Shown: positions 1 to 10,765, numbered from the stretch's first letter. The stretch: 64,000 nucleotides of DNA from UBA2705 sp963977125 (GCA_963977125.1 CAXBNJ010000002.1:186001-250000); one strand, 5' to 3'. Translations and numbers: made by a program. The notes: a model not told the origin generated them from the letters alone.

Positions 1-3000
1 ATCGTATCGGCGCCCGCATTACCCTCAATCGAGTTATCAGCCGCATTACCTATGATCGTGTCATCGCCACTAGATGCGCGAATAATCTCAATACCTGTAA
101 TTGAATCCGTACCATAACCAATAATTTGGTTATTACTCAGGTCAATGATTAGCCCGTCACTTGTCGCACTGGCATCAAGGACATCAAGCGTGCCTGCACC
201 ACCATCAAACAAATCATTATCGCTATCAACAGAGATAAAGATGACATCATTGCCGGCGCCGCCAAGTATTGTATCTGAACCTGTGCCGTCCTGAAGCTCA
301 TCGTTACCAGCGCCGCCATCGAGCATGTTATCTAAGGCGTTACCGTAAATCGTATCGTCGCCTGATGTACCAATAATACCTTCAATACCAGAAACTGTAT
401 CTGTGTCGCCAAAACCATCCAAAATCGTGCCCGCACCAAGCGTTACTGTAATCGCAGAGGCAGAACTCGAATAATCCGCGACATCAAGGCCCAGGCCCCC
501 GATCAGAACATCGTCACCCGCGCCACCTTGCAATGTATCGTTACCATCGCCACCATCCAAGGTATTAACGCCTGTATCGCCATATAAAGTATCGTCATTT
601 TTCGAGCCAGTAACATTTTCAAAGCCGAGCAAGATGCTCTGGTCGCCATTACTAATGTCAGCGGCAAATTGACCACCGCCTAAATCATTAGACAGGTCAA
701 CAAAAACACTTTCTGTCGTTAAGGAGAAGAAAGAAACTGTATCATTACCAAGGCCCGCATCTACGTAATTATCCCCAATACCCGGATCAACGATATCATC
801 ACCATTAAGGGATTGGATTGTATTATCTGCGTTACTGCCTGTAATCGTATCGGCAAAATTAGTCGCGATGAATATCTCAAAGTTCAGGGCTGTATCATTA
901 CCAAGCGACGCGCCCGATATAATCCCCGTCGACATATCAAAATCAATACCGCTCGTAAATGATGACGCATCAAGCGCATCCGCGTCAGCGCCGCCATCAT
1001 AATAATCATCTGCGCCATCTTCGTTAAGAGCAATCGTATCCGCACCAGCTCCGCCAAGAACCGTATCCGCGCCAGCGCCAGCATCAATTGTATCATCACC
1101 ATCATTACCATGGATGATGTTCACCCCAGATGTACCCGTTAAGGTATCGTTAGCTGAGCCGCCATAAACGCCCTCGATACTATAAAGCTGATCATCAGCT
1201 AAGCCGCCGACATAAGCTTGCACATAAGGGAAAGCTATATCACTCAAATCAACAATAACCGCAGCGGTCTGGTCTGAGAAATCAGCGATATCATTACCAG
1301 AACCACCATAAATAATGTCAGCGCCACCTGCGCCACGAAGAATATCATCGCCCGCGCCACCATCAAACGTATTAACCGCCGCGCTACCATAAATAGTATC
1401 CGCCGCAGAAGAGGCGATAACGACCTCTATGCCATAAATCTCATCAGTACCTTGGCCTGTAAGCGTTCCGTTGACAAGATCAACAAATAAGGAATCTGAA
1501 GTCGAGCCCGCATCAAACGTATCTGTACCCGCGCCACCAATATAGGTGTCATTCTCTGTATCAACGGACATGTATAGAATATCATCACCCGCGCCGCCAT
1601 CAACAAAATCAGCACCCGCACCACCTGAAAGCTGATCCGCGCCGCCGCCGCCATATATGGTATTATCTTCACCATCGCCAATTATCCGATCCGCCGAAGC
1701 TGAGCCCGCAACCTCTTCAATATTGCGGACCAAATCACGCTCAAGGCCAATCTGCACCTCAGAATAACCTTGCGCATCCACAATGCTCATATCAACGATT
1801 ATACCCGTTGCCGTTGTCGCATAGTCGACAATATCATGCCCCGAGCCACCATCTAATGTGTCATTACCCGTGCCGCCCGTCAGTGAATCATCGCCAGCGC
1901 CCGTAGAAATAACGTTATTATTCGCATCACCAACAATACGATCATTACCAGACCCACCAATTACATTCTCAACCGAGCGGATACGGTCAATATTCGTTGG
2001 GCCGACAGTCACCGTTGAGTAACCATCGCCATCAACGACATTCATATCATAATCAATATCGCCCGTTTCATCAGCAAAGCTAACCGCATCATTGCCTAAG
2101 TCACCATCAAGGACATCACTGCCCAAGCCGCCGACCAGAACATCATCACCGTCGCCGCCTAATAAAGTATTGTTACTTGCGTTACCCACCAATGAATCAT
2201 CGCCTACCGTTCCGACAACATTTTCAATGCTACGAATAGTATCCGTGCCAATACTATTCGGCCCTGTAGCCGAAGGGTGATCTGTCGCTGTTTCAGCCTG
2301 CAGGTCGACATAAATACCATCCGCATTTATGTACTCAAGCGTATCATTGCCGCTTCCGCCCTCGATCAGGTCATTAGAGCCCGCACCAGCTTCCGCTTCC
2401 TCATAAAGGTAATCATTACCATCATTACCCTGAATCGTATCCGCACCGACACCACCAGAAATAGTGTCTGCGCCATCACGCCCCATAATCGTATCATTGC
2501 CAGCGCCACCATAAATAGCTTCGCTCGCCGTACCGCCGCTAATTGTATCATTGCCGTCGCCAGCATAGAGCACCTCAATTGACGAGGCTAAGTCCTGCGG
2601 AAGGCCATCAAAATTAATTTGATACAAACCATCGATAGTCACAGACATATCAAGGCTTATATTCTGCGTAGCGGCCACGCCAGATATTGCAGAGTAATCA
2701 AGCGTATCGCGCCCCGCCTCACCTACATAAACATTCGCACCCGCGCTCCAGTAAAACGTGTCATCGCCTAAACCACCGACAAAAGCATTATCGTTAGTGT
2801 CGCCATGGAACACATCATTACCTTGCGTCCCAATAAAATTCTCAAAACCTTTTACAAGATTAACATCGCCGCCTTGGTTCACCGTTGAAAAGCCGTCGCC
2901 GTCGACAACGCGCAGATCAACCACAACAGAATCCAGCATATTGGCAAAGCTTAAAACGTCATCCCCCGCACCACCATCGACAGTGTCATTACCCGTACCC

Positions 3001-4382
3001 GCAAATACATTATCATCCCCACCCCAAGCATCGATCACATCATCACCACCTTGAGACACGATCACATCATCCCCCATAGTGCCAAAGATCGTCGCATTGC
3101 CCGTACCAGAGAAGATATCATCACCGATTGGCGCATTATCAATAATCCAAACAGGACGACCGCTACCGTCAACAACAGAATAATCCGCCGCTGATGTTGC
3201 ATCCAAAATACGCACTTGCTGCGAAAGCGAGCTGCTCAAGACAGGATCTTCAGGAATTTCAAAACCGCTTGTCGGGTCGAACACAGCATCCATAGCGATG
3301 ATCATGTCAAACGTCTCAACAGCGCCGATATCAAAGACAAAAGGCAGCTCAATCTCACCATCCGCATTTAGCGTTGGCGATGGGATCGTATACACGCCAG
3401 CCACAGCTGTGTAGCCATATATCTCTACACCCAAAGGAAGGCCGTTAATTCTTATCTCTGAAATAGTAAAGCCATCCGACAGTTCAGGCGCAAGAACAAG
3501 GTTCTTACCCATGGTCGTTTCAGTGAAATACAAAGGATTATCGCCATAAATAACATGATCGCCCGTTTCAGTCAGCAGCGATATCGTTTCACGTTCCTGC
3601 TGGCGTACGCCCGAGCTATCTTCTTGGCCCGCAGTCGAACCACCGCCACCAAGAACAGTCGTACCGCCCGATGTATCAACCTCAGTCGTCGTTTGAACAA
3701 CACTTCCCGAAAACGCAAAATCGACGACAAAATCGGTAAAATCCTCGATCTCATCATCTATAACAGGTATGGGGTCATAGGTTTGCGTGGGCGGCGCTGT
3801 CGGGTCAGGCGGCGGCGTGAAGAACTGACGACCACCCGTCGGGACATCCACAACAGGAACGCCCGTTTCTTCAACTGGCTCAATCGTCTCTATCGTGTCA
3901 TCTTCCGTTTGACCAATCTCCGCTAGAAATGCCTCTACATCAGAATCGCCTTCTGCGTCCTGCTGTTGGATCACTTCGTCTTCAGCGTCTTTTTGCTCTT
4001 GGATTTCAGTTGCGGTTTTACCGTGCTCTTCATCACCGAATTTGGGGTTAACTTCAAGCGAGGTAAAGGACATGAAGCTATCTTCGGATGAGATATTGCG
4101 GATAATACCCGCCTTATCCAAGAACTGAGAGGGGTCAAACTCGCGACCATCAAGGAAGAATCTTGGAGATTCCTCTGGAGAGAATATATATAAAGCAAGG
4201 TCAGGGAAGATTATGCGCGCGCCCGTTACAGGGTTAATCAAAATAACGTCAGAACCAACGATCTCAACGATCAAACTGGCAAGCTCAATCTCCGTTAAAC
4301 TTACGGTGTCATCAGGATTCACATGAACGACAAGTTCACCTGTTTTTGGAAAGTCTATGTCAATTTGCTGGCTATCAGCCAT
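1..4382 (-). CDS. giant RTX calcium-binding repeat protein (C-terminus beyond window)
   Basis: Open frame from an ATG at 4382 to the left window edge (about 1460 residues, no stop seen). A GTAGG ribosome-binding sequence lies 8 bases before the ATG. Residues 1-100 form an N-terminal domain that is paralogous to the one in the next gene (shared core VGSDVI and a following FPDLALYIFS/MPGLGVYMFS stretch). Next come an acidic segment, a proline-rich linker near residue 195, an LGGGGS segment near 244 and a second domain shared with the neighbour (HVIYGDN near 276). From about residue 420 onward it is Gly/Asp nonapeptide repeats of the GGxGxDxLx type, alternating with spacers ending in VDL or VDM. 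RTX repeats bind calcium and fold outside the cell, and such proteins leave through type I secretion. Probably a surface adhesin. The missing C-terminus would carry the secretion signal. Confidence 0.88.
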   Translation of the reverse strand, partial: MADSQQIDIDFPKTGELVVHVNPDDTVSLTEIELASLIVEIVGSDVILINPVTGARIIFPDLALYIFSPEESPRFFLDGREFDPSQFLDKAGIIRNISSEDSFMSFTSLEVNPKFGDEEHGKTATEIQEQKDAEDEVIQQQDAEGDSDVEAFLAEIGQTEDDTIETIEPVEETGVPVVDVPTGGRQFFTPPPDPTAPPTQTYDPIPVIDDEIEDFTDFVVDFAFSGSVVQTTTEVDTSGGTTVLGGGGSTAGQEDSSGVRQQERETISLLTETGDHVIYGDNPLYFTETTMGKNLVLAPELSDGFTISEIRINGLPLGVEIYGYTAVAGVYTIPSPTLNADGEIELPFVFDIGAVETFDMIIAMDAVFDPTSGFEIPEDPVLSSSLSQQVRILDATSAADYSVVDGSGRPVWIIDNAPIGDDIFSGTGNATIFGTMGDDVIVSQGGDDVIDAWGGDDNVFAGTGNDTVDGGAGDDVLSFANMLDSVVVDLRVVDGDGFSTVNQGGDVNLVKGFENFIGTQGNDVFHGDTNDNAFVGGLGDDTFYWSAGANVYVGEAGRDTLDYSAISGVAATQNISLDMSVTIDGLYQINFDGLPQDLASSIEVLYAGDGNDTISGGTASEAIYGGAGNDTIMGRDGADTISGGVGADTIQGNDGNDYLYEEAEAGAGSNDLIEGGSGNDTLEYINADGIYVDLQAETATDHPSATGPNSIGTDTIRSIENVVGTVGDDSLVGNASNNTLLGGDGDDVLVGGLGSDVLDGDLGNDAVSFADETGDIDYDMNVVDGDGYSTVTVGPTNIDRIRSVENVIGGSGNDRIVGDANNNVISTGAGDDSLTGGTGNDTLDGGSGHDIVDYATTATGIIVDMSIVDAQGYSEVQIGLERDLVRNIEEVAGSASADRIIGDGEDNTIYGGGGADQLSGGAGADFVDGGAGDDILYMSVDTENDTYIGGAGTDTFDAGSTSDSLFVDLVNGTLTGQGTDEIYGIEVVIASSAADTIYGSAAVNTFDGGAGDDILRGAGGADIIYGGSGNDIADFSDQTAAVIVDLSDIAFPYVQAYVGGLADDQLYSIEGVYGGSANDTLTGTSGVNIIHGNDGDDTIDAGAGADTVLGGAGADTIALNEDGADDYYDGGADADALDASSFTSGIDFDMSTGIISGASLGNDTALNFEIFIATNFADTITGSNADNTIQSLNGDDIVDPGIGDNYVDAGLGNDTVSFFSLTTESVFVDLSNDLGGGQFAADISNGDQSILLGFENVTGSKNDDTLYGDTGVNTLDGGDGNDTLQGGAGDDVLIGGLGLDVADYSSSASAITVTLGAGTILDGFGDTDTVSGIEGIIGTSGDDTIYGNALDNMLDGGAGNDELQDGTGSDTILGGAGNDVIFISVDSDNDLFDGGAGTLDVLDASATSDGLIIDLSNNQIIGYGTDSITGIEIIRASSGDDTIIGNAADNSIEGNAGADT

Positions 4383-4705
4383 AAATTTACCTACTTTTAT
4401 CCTGTTTAACTACAGCCGACCCCACACGGCACAAGCGCCGAGAAACAATTAGCGCAATCTAAATTATGACGGGTAATCGTAAAGAAAGTGTTAACACAGT
4501 ATTGCATTCATATTGGACAAAACACACCCCAGAGCTGGAGTATTGAAAGAATTATACCATGAGTGATTCGCCGTTGTCACTAATCATTTTTTATATACAC
4601 AGCTAAGGAATCCTCGCAAAAACGCACCCCATACAAAAGGCTGCGCAGCAAAGGCAAAAGAACATGAAAAATAAAAAACTCAAAAAGAACTCAAAAAGAG
4701 CGAGG
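4383..4705. other. intergenic region between the two RTX genes
   Basis: Holds the ribosome-binding site and presumably the promoter of the downstream RTX gene, both read on the minus strand. The stretch just after the upstream gene's stop is rich in repeated CTCAAAAAG units (about 4677-4700). I see no clear rho-independent terminator and no other gene, so read-through from the upstream RTX gene is possible. Confidence 0.5.
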
Positions 4706-7700
4706 CTAAGCCGTCTGAATTTCTAGCGTAAACGCACCCGCATCAAAAGTGAACTGGGTCGTATTAACATCAATAACTGTACCACCTGGCGTATCGAGCA
4801 CATGCGTCCCCGCCGTAACGTCAAACGAGAAACCCAGATTTGCATCTATGTGCAAGAAATTCGAAGCCCCCATCATATTCGCGACATCATCACCAGAAAT
4901 AGAGAACTCCGTATTGCCCGCATCAAGCGTTGAGCCTAAAAAGTCTATATTCTCAATATTATCGAAGACATTAGCCATTTCGAGAGCATCAAAAGTAATC
5001 GAGCCGAAAACCTCCACCGTGTCGCCACCACCAGCATCGCCGCCACCACTAATAGAGTCAAACTGCCCATCAATAGCCGCCAAATTCCCCGCATCAAGCA
5101 CAAAATCATCATCAAAGCCAGAACCGATAATATTCTCTATATTAGAAAAATCATCATACTGAGAATCACTAGACTTTAAGACGCGATCATTGTCCAGATC
5201 CGCAGACACCGCAGCCAACGCCCCCGTATAATCAAGCGTATCGGTACCAATACCGCCATCCAAATCATTCGCACCAAGCCCACCAATCAAGGTGTCATTA
5301 CCGCTACCGCCAATGAGCACATCATCATTATCGCCACCATCAAGCGTATCATCATTATCACCGCCATCAAGCGTATCTGCGCCCCCAGCGCCAATTAAAT
5401 GATCATTACCCGCGCGGCCATCCAATTGATCATCACCAGCATTACCCGAGAGCTTATTCGCCTCTGCATCACCGCGTATAATATCGTTTAACGCCGTTCC
5501 TTCGACATTTTCAATGCCTTGCACAACGTCGTTACCAAACATGACAGACGACATAAGCTCACTCGCCAAATCAAGAGTGACATCGCCACCCGCACCATCC
5601 AAGACCAGCGTATCAACACCGCCCTCGCCGTCATAGAGGTCAACATCTCCATCCGCGCTGGCGTAAATCAAGTCATCGCCACTACCGCCAAATAATTGAT
5701 CCAAACCGTCGCCGCCATCGAGCGTATCCGCCCCGGCGCGCCCAGATAAAACATCATTGCCTAAATAACCATAGAAAACTTGATCATTGCCATCACCAAG
5801 CATGTTGTCATCCCCAGCGCCCGCGTAAATAGTATTCACATTCAGACTCACTGAATCAGCCTTACCCAAAGCCGCTATAGAGATATCAAAACGTAGCGTA
5901 CCCGCATCAAAAGCCGTCATATCAAAAGACAGGTCCTGCGCCAGATCAGACGCAACATCAACGCCATTTGCATCCGAATAATACAAAATACCAGAACCAC
6001 CCGTTGCATCAAAAACATCATCACCAAGGCTCCAGCCAAAGCTATTCAGCCCAGCCAAAGCTTCAAAGCTGTCATTACCGCTACCACCGATCAAAACATC
6101 ATCAAAAGCTGTGGCGATTACGAATTCAATATTTTTAAGCAGGACATTCTGGACAGCCGAGCTTGCCGCAAATAAACCGCCGCCTAAATTTGTCCCCAAA
6201 TCAATCGTGAATGCCACAGAGGAATAAGAAAAATCCGCAGTATCAGCCCCATCTCCCCCATCAAGAAGGTCATCACCAAGTCCGCCTGACAGCAAATCGT
6301 CACCACTACCCGCCTCAATAACATTGCCACTCGAAGAGCCCGTAATCGTATCCGCGCCGCTCCCCGTAAGAATATTCTCAATATCGCGCAGCAAATCTGT
6401 TTCCGTGCCGATTACTGCCGTGTTGTAACCATTCGCATCAAACACCGACATATCAATTATGATTTTAGCGCCGCGCGCCTCATAACTAATCTGATCCGCA
6501 TCACCATCACCACCTTGATAAGTGTCATTACCGCCACCATCAATAATAATGTCATTACCAGAGCCCGAAGCCACGAAATCATCCCCCAAACCCGCTGAAA
6601 TAAGATCGTCACCAGCCGCAGAGGCAATCACATCACGCGCGACACCACCAAAAACAGTTGCGTCGCCATCCCCCGTAAATATTGTGTTCTCATTTGGGTT
6701 ATTCGCCATAACCCAAACAATATCACCATCACCATTCACATAGTTAAGATCCGTCGGCACGCTCACATCACGAACATTAACATCCTGCACTATTGTTTCC
6801 GTCAAAATCGTTTCCTGAGGCACCGACGCACCGCTAAGCGGATCAAACTCTGCAGTTACGTCAAAATTCAACACAAAACTCTGCGTTGCTGGTACTGGGT
6901 AGACAACAACAAAGTCAATATTGCCATCCGCGTCAATCACAGGGTTCTCTATAGAATAATTGCCCCCAGCATCAGATACATAACCATCGATATCGAAAGA
7001 CACAGGCAAGCCCGTAATTGAAATATTCGTTAAGTCAAAACCCGTCGGCAAAGACGGCGTTATACGCATAACGCGTGTCATAGTCGCAGAATCAAAGTGA
7101 GCAGGATCATCCGCGTAAATAACATGCGAAGCTGTCTCGCCCGTTGTATCAATAATTTCGGGCGAAATTTGCACCGCGTTACTCGCATTATTAGTGGCCG
7201 CCTCAGAACCACCACCGCCAAGAACAACGCGCGTATCCACACCAGAGATATTTTGGATATCTTCAACCGCGCCCAACTGAACCAAGCTCGCCGTAAAACC
7301 AAACACTGTATTACCCGTATTGCCCTCAGGTATCTCAACAACCTCTGGCACAGGGCTAGGCGGCGGGGCGGGCGATGAGCTATTAGGCGGTCGCGCCTCT
7401 AGCCCGAATCCCGTCCCTGAAGTCAACAACGCTTCGCGCACCTCTTCTTTTTGGGTTTGAATCTGTTCTTCTATGTCTTTTTGCTCTGGATTACCAGACT
7501 TCTTCTGACCGACAGGCTCCACCAGCGCCGCAAAATCATATAACTGCTCTTCTTTTGAGCTCCCTACTTTGGTCTCCGCAGAGATAACCTCATCCTTGGT
7601 GGCCACCCCCGTATCTCTCTCTTCCTCACCACGCGTCGTTTGCTCTTCATCAATCGCGGAATAAGTCATAAAATCGGACGAGGTTACATTTGTAACATCC

Positions 7701-7972
7701 CCAACCTTACCGAGCATTACATCAGATTGAAAAACTTGACCATCAACACGCAAAACAGGCGCATCATCGGCCGAGAACATATAAACGCCGAGACCTGGCA
7801 TAACAATCTTTGCATCGCTGTATATACTGGTGAAAATAACGTCAGAGCCAATAATATCAACCTTCAGCTCATCAATGCGAATCCCCTTAAGGTCAATCAC
7901 ATCATGAGGGCGGACATACACAACCTGCTGTCCGTCTAATGGCATATCAATATTAACGCGCCGCTGTACCAT
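4706..7972 (-). CDS. RTX calcium-binding repeat protein, paralog of the neighbouring giant
   Basis: 1088 residues. Residues 1-110 match the N-terminal domain of the downstream RTX protein. An acidic and Lys/Gln-rich region and a proline-rich linker (about 195-211) follow, then LGGGGS (about 251) and a shared beta-rich domain (HVIYADD near 281). Calcium-binding nonapeptide repeats run from about 440 to 920, with the clearest array near 850-900 (units such as GGSGNDTLI). The last 160 residues lack repeats, are rich in Phe, Asp and Thr, and contain no cysteine, as expected for a type I secretion C-terminal signal. No cleavable N-terminal signal peptide is seen, which fits type I export. Likely a secreted or surface-retained adhesin. 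It sits upstream of its paralog in the same direction and diverges from a channel-TolC operon that may serve it. Confidence 0.88.
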   Translation of the reverse strand: MVQRRVNIDMPLDGQQVVYVRPHDVIDLKGIRIDELKVDIIGSDVIFTSIYSDAKIVMPGLGVYMFSADDAPVLRVDGQVFQSDVMLGKVGDVTNVTSSDFMTYSAIDEEQTTRGEEERDTGVATKDEVISAETKVGSSKEEQLYDFAALVEPVGQKKSGNPEQKDIEEQIQTQKEEVREALLTSGTGFGLEARPPNSSSPAPPPSPVPEVVEIPEGNTGNTVFGFTASLVQLGAVEDIQNISGVDTRVVLGGGGSEAATNNASNAVQISPEIIDTTGETASHVIYADDPAHFDSATMTRVMRITPSLPTGFDLTNISITGLPVSFDIDGYVSDAGGNYSIENPVIDADGNIDFVVVYPVPATQSFVLNFDVTAEFDPLSGASVPQETILTETIVQDVNVRDVSVPTDLNYVNGDGDIVWVMANNPNENTIFTGDGDATVFGGVARDVIASAAGDDLISAGLGDDFVASGSGNDIIIDGGGNDTYQGGDGDADQISYEARGAKIIIDMSVFDANGYNTAVIGTETDLLRDIENILTGSGADTITGSSSGNVIEAGSGDDLLSGGLGDDLLDGGDGADTADFSYSSVAFTIDLGTNLGGGLFAASSAVQNVLLKNIEFVIATAFDDVLIGGSGNDSFEALAGLNSFGWSLGDDVFDATGGSGILYYSDANGVDVASDLAQDLSFDMTAFDAGTLRFDISIAALGKADSVSLNVNTIYAGAGDDNMLGDGNDQVFYGYLGNDVLSGRAGADTLDGGDGLDQLFGGSGDDLIYASADGDVDLYDGEGGVDTLVLDGAGGDVTLDLASELMSSVMFGNDVVQGIENVEGTALNDIIRGDAEANKLSGNAGDDQLDGRAGNDHLIGAGGADTLDGGDNDDTLDGGDNDDVLIGGSGNDTLIGGLGANDLDGGIGTDTLDYTGALAAVSADLDNDRVLKSSDSQYDDFSNIENIIGSGFDDDFVLDAGNLAAIDGQFDSISGGGDAGGGDTVEVFGSITFDALEMANVFDNIENIDFLGSTLDAGNTEFSISGDDVANMMGASNFLHIDANLGFSFDVTAGTHVLDTPGGTVIDVNTTQFTFDAGAFTLEIQTA

Positions 7973-8311
7973 ATAATCCTCGTAAAAAAGAAAAGCTCTT
8001 CACAACATTACAATTCTAGCCCCTCTTCCTTAAGTTTAAGTTAAAAAAACGAAAGGAAAAACGCCCCATACCAAGCAAGCAAAACTAAAATTCACCCCCA
8101 CAATAAGACCTACTTAGCCCCCTCGCGGTATACATATAGAAAAAACCCTGTGGAATACTTGCTTGATAACACATCTAGACGATGCATCTTAATCTCTTGT
8201 ATTATAAACTGTTTTCTATAGCATAGGGAAGCACTAATATTGCAAATTAGGTTCCGGGAGACCTCTCTCGCTGACCTCACCCCAATCAGATTAAAAAGTT
8301 AAGAGATCATC
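7973..8311. promoter_or_regulatory. divergent promoter region between RTX genes and channel/TolC operon
   Basis: 340 bases with no gene. It must carry the start signals of the minus-strand RTX gene and of the plus-strand operon beginning at 8312. A TTGATA at about 8163, then 18 bases, then TCTTAAT could form a plus-strand sigma-70-like promoter. This is only a by-eye candidate. No clear operator was recognised. Confidence 0.4.
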
Positions 8312-9892
8312 ATGAGCGACCACGCAGGTACACAGACCGAAAGAAATGCCGACGAAATAACAACCAACCTTTGGTTTTACATTACGCCTGGCATGATCAT
8401 GACGGTTGTCGTCCCCGTCGTCCTCATCAGTTTGAGCGCAGAGCAGCTCTGGAAAAACCTCAATACCAACTTACCTTTGAACTCCACTATTATTCTTGTC
8501 GCCGTCATTGCCATCGTAAAAGCTTTTCTAAACAATCTTAAAGTAAGACAATCCGCCCAATTCATTCATGAGATTGAACGTTTAGAGGGCCAAACAGAAA
8601 TCACACCGCAAGATAGCGCCTATCTGTTTAACCTATTGCGCACTAAAGGCTCGTTAATGGATCTACAGAACATGTTCTCTGCGCTTGAGAACATGTCCGT
8701 TCACGGTTATTTGAATTTAACAGATAACGATGCGCGTCTTATAAAATCAAAATACGGTAATCGTATTAACACGGAACGCCAAATCGTTAACTACTTCGCT
8801 GGTATTTTGGTGATGATGGGTTTGATCGGTACCTTCTTGGGTCTGCTTCAAACAATTGACTCGGTTGGTTCAGCCATGGGCGATGTCTCCGCCAGCTTTA
8901 AAGTTATCCCGGGCGCTCCGCCTGTTGATCCTGCCGAAAAAATTGGTGGGTTTATTGAATCAATTGCCGCACCGCTTCAAGGTATGGGCCTTGCGTTTAG
9001 TTCGTCACTCTTTGGACTAACGGGCTCTTTGCTCTTGGGCTTTATTAACTTCTTTGGTGGGCGCGCACAAAACAAATCTATTGAAAACTTTTCACGCTGG
9101 GTCGATAACCGCATTCCTAAGCTTAACCCAGTATTGGGCGAGAAAATAAAATCACATAATGTGCCTGGCGCTAACGACCTTAAAGCATGGCTCGCTGGCT
9201 TTGTGTATTTATCAAGCAAGACCAACCAACGTATGGGGCAAATCTTCCTCGCCCTCACAAAATCAGCACAAGCGACGATGAAAAGCGCCCAGCAAACTGA
9301 GAAAATGTTCGATGGTCAACAAGACATGGTTGTCAAACTAGAGCAAATCAATACAAAAATGAGCTCTGTAAAAGACTCAATGGCCTATATAACTAAAAAC
9401 GTTGATCCGTCTTTACGTTATAGTGAATCTATTCGTGACCAAATGGTTTATATGAGTGAGATGCTCTCCTCTACATTACGCGTCAACGAAGATTTAGCCA
9501 TGAAACAATCAGATAAGCTTTCTGTCTTGACCAACCAAATGCGCGAAATGAATTCAACCTTTGAAAGCATGAATAGCGTTCAATCTTCACTGATTAAAGA
9601 AATCGATAAATTACAACAAAGACAGCAACAAGAAGATAACGTTGCCGATTTCTCAAACATGGTATGGCAGCTTAACCAAATCATGGAAGAAATGAACCAA
9701 GGTAATCAGCAGCAATTTAGTGGCGTTTATGACGTTATGGACGAAGCCTCACAAGACCCACTAACGCCGCCATCTGTCGGCCAAGCACCGCACAAGGCTC
9801 AGGCCGCGAAAGAAGCTAAAGAGGCTAAAGAAAAGGCCGAGCAAGACCTCAACATCTCAGATAAAAAACCTGATATGGATTCATTCGACTAA
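8312..9892 (+). CDS. MotA/TolQ/ExbB-family proton-channel protein with long C-terminal extension
   Basis: 526 residues. Four hydrophobic segments are visible near residues 26-44, 57-73, 160-181 and 225-248. The last two carry the family signature: GLIGTFLGLLQTI, then PLQGMGLAFSSSLFGLTGSLLLGF, the pore-lining helices of MotA/TolQ/ExbB proteins. The roughly 280 residues after the last helix are unusual. They are rich in Gln, Met and Ser, probably coiled coil, and end in an Ala/Lys/Glu tail. Family members use the proton motive force to drive a MotB/ExbD-type partner, which is encoded 113 bases downstream. Position beside RTX genes and a TolC gene suggests a role like SiiB in the Salmonella SPI-4 type I system. 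A gliding or Tol-like role is the alternative. Confidence 0.8.
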   Translation: MSDHAGTQTERNADEITTNLWFYITPGMIMTVVVPVVLISLSAEQLWKNLNTNLPLNSTIILVAVIAIVKAFLNNLKVRQSAQFIHEIERLEGQTEITPQDSAYLFNLLRTKGSLMDLQNMFSALENMSVHGYLNLTDNDARLIKSKYGNRINTERQIVNYFAGILVMMGLIGTFLGLLQTIDSVGSAMGDVSASFKVIPGAPPVDPAEKIGGFIESIAAPLQGMGLAFSSSLFGLTGSLLLGFINFFGGRAQNKSIENFSRWVDNRIPKLNPVLGEKIKSHNVPGANDLKAWLAGFVYLSSKTNQRMGQIFLALTKSAQATMKSAQQTEKMFDGQQDMVVKLEQINTKMSSVKDSMAYITKNVDPSLRYSESIRDQMVYMSEMLSSTLRVNEDLAMKQSDKLSVLTNQMREMNSTFESMNSVQSSLIKEIDKLQQRQQQEDNVADFSNMVWQLNQIMEEMNQGNQQQFSGVYDVMDEASQDPLTPPSVGQAPHKAQAAKEAKEAKEKAEQDLNISDKKPDMDSFD

Positions 9893-10005
9893 GTTTTAGA
9901 CGATCAGACTCTTTTCTGAGACCATAAAAATCTGTATACTGATTAAATAGGCTCGAGACAAAACATACGGCAACCTAAAATAGACAACACGTTAAGGAAC
10001 TAAAA

Positions 10006-10758
10006 ATGGCTGGTGGTGGTGACGACGACGATATGAGTGGCAACGCGTGGCCTGGCTTCGTGGATATTCTTTCTGCGACCGTTATTATGTTCGTTTTCTT
10101 TGTGATGATTACTGCGATCCTCATGTCCGTCATGAGCATGGAGCACCGCAAGCAAATCGAATCCAAAGCCGAAGTAGAAGTCACAGAAGAAGTACAGAAA
10201 TTCGTTGATCGTATTGTTTCAGGTGAAATCACAGTTGAAGAAGTTCAACAAAGCTTAAGTCACAGAACAACCATTGACGCCCTTGTCCGTGAGAAAAAGA
10301 ATCTTGAGAAAAAAATTCGTGACGAAGCCGCAGCCAAGCAGCTTATCCAAAAAGAGCTAATCGAGAAAACCGCACAAATTGAACAGCGCGCAACCGATCT
10401 TATTTACACAACAGATCAAAAATCTATTGTGACTGAAGACGGCATGGCTATTTACGTTACCTATAACCGTAACGCAGTGACCCTTACAGAAGACACCATT
10501 AACACACTGAAAGCCTTCTTACGTGGCCATCAAAAACGTACAGGCCAAGAAAACCTCAATGTTTCGCTCTTAGCCGCTGAAAACCCAAATGCGCCAACAT
10601 TATCCGTTACGCGTAAGGTTGCGTTAAGCCGCGCCTTGACCATTCGTAATGTTTTCCTGGCCAATGGGGTGACCTCAAATAACTTATCCATTAAATATGC
10701 CAAGCCAAAAGAAATTGACGACACCTATGACTGGGTTCAGGTCAAGGTTGAAAAATAA
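10006..10758 (+). CDS. MotB-like membrane protein with C-terminal OmpA-like domain
   Basis: 250 residues. A short N-terminal tail precedes one transmembrane helix at about 21-44. An aspartate (D20, in WPGFVDILSA) sits at its start, where MotB/ExbD/TolR proteins have their proton-accepting Asp. A charged, probably coiled-coil region spans about 50-130. The final 110 residues look like a divergent OmpA/MotB peptidoglycan-binding domain, ending in an SRALTIRNVFLANGV segment of the usual helix-strand type. Topology would place this domain in the periplasm. The protein is the natural partner of the upstream channel protein, and the TolC gene starts only 7 bases after its stop, so the three genes form one operon. 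It is comparable in kind to Salmonella SiiA; sequence homology was not tested. Confidence 0.72.
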   Translation: MAGGGDDDDMSGNAWPGFVDILSATVIMFVFFVMITAILMSVMSMEHRKQIESKAEVEVTEEVQKFVDRIVSGEITVEEVQQSLSHRTTIDALVREKKNLEKKIRDEAAAKQLIQKELIEKTAQIEQRATDLIYTTDQKSIVTEDGMAIYVTYNRNAVTLTEDTINTLKAFLRGHQKRTGQENLNVSLLAAENPNAPTLSVTRKVALSRALTIRNVFLANGVTSNNLSIKYAKPKEIDDTYDWVQVKVEK

Positions 10759-10765
10759 AGAAACA

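Noticed and set aside
1..4000. Many short open frames on both strands and CRISPR-like periodic repeats
   Set aside because: The periodicity is in-frame Gly/Asp repeats of the RTX gene; other frames are shadows with abnormal composition. Units are not identical and lack spacers of uniform length.
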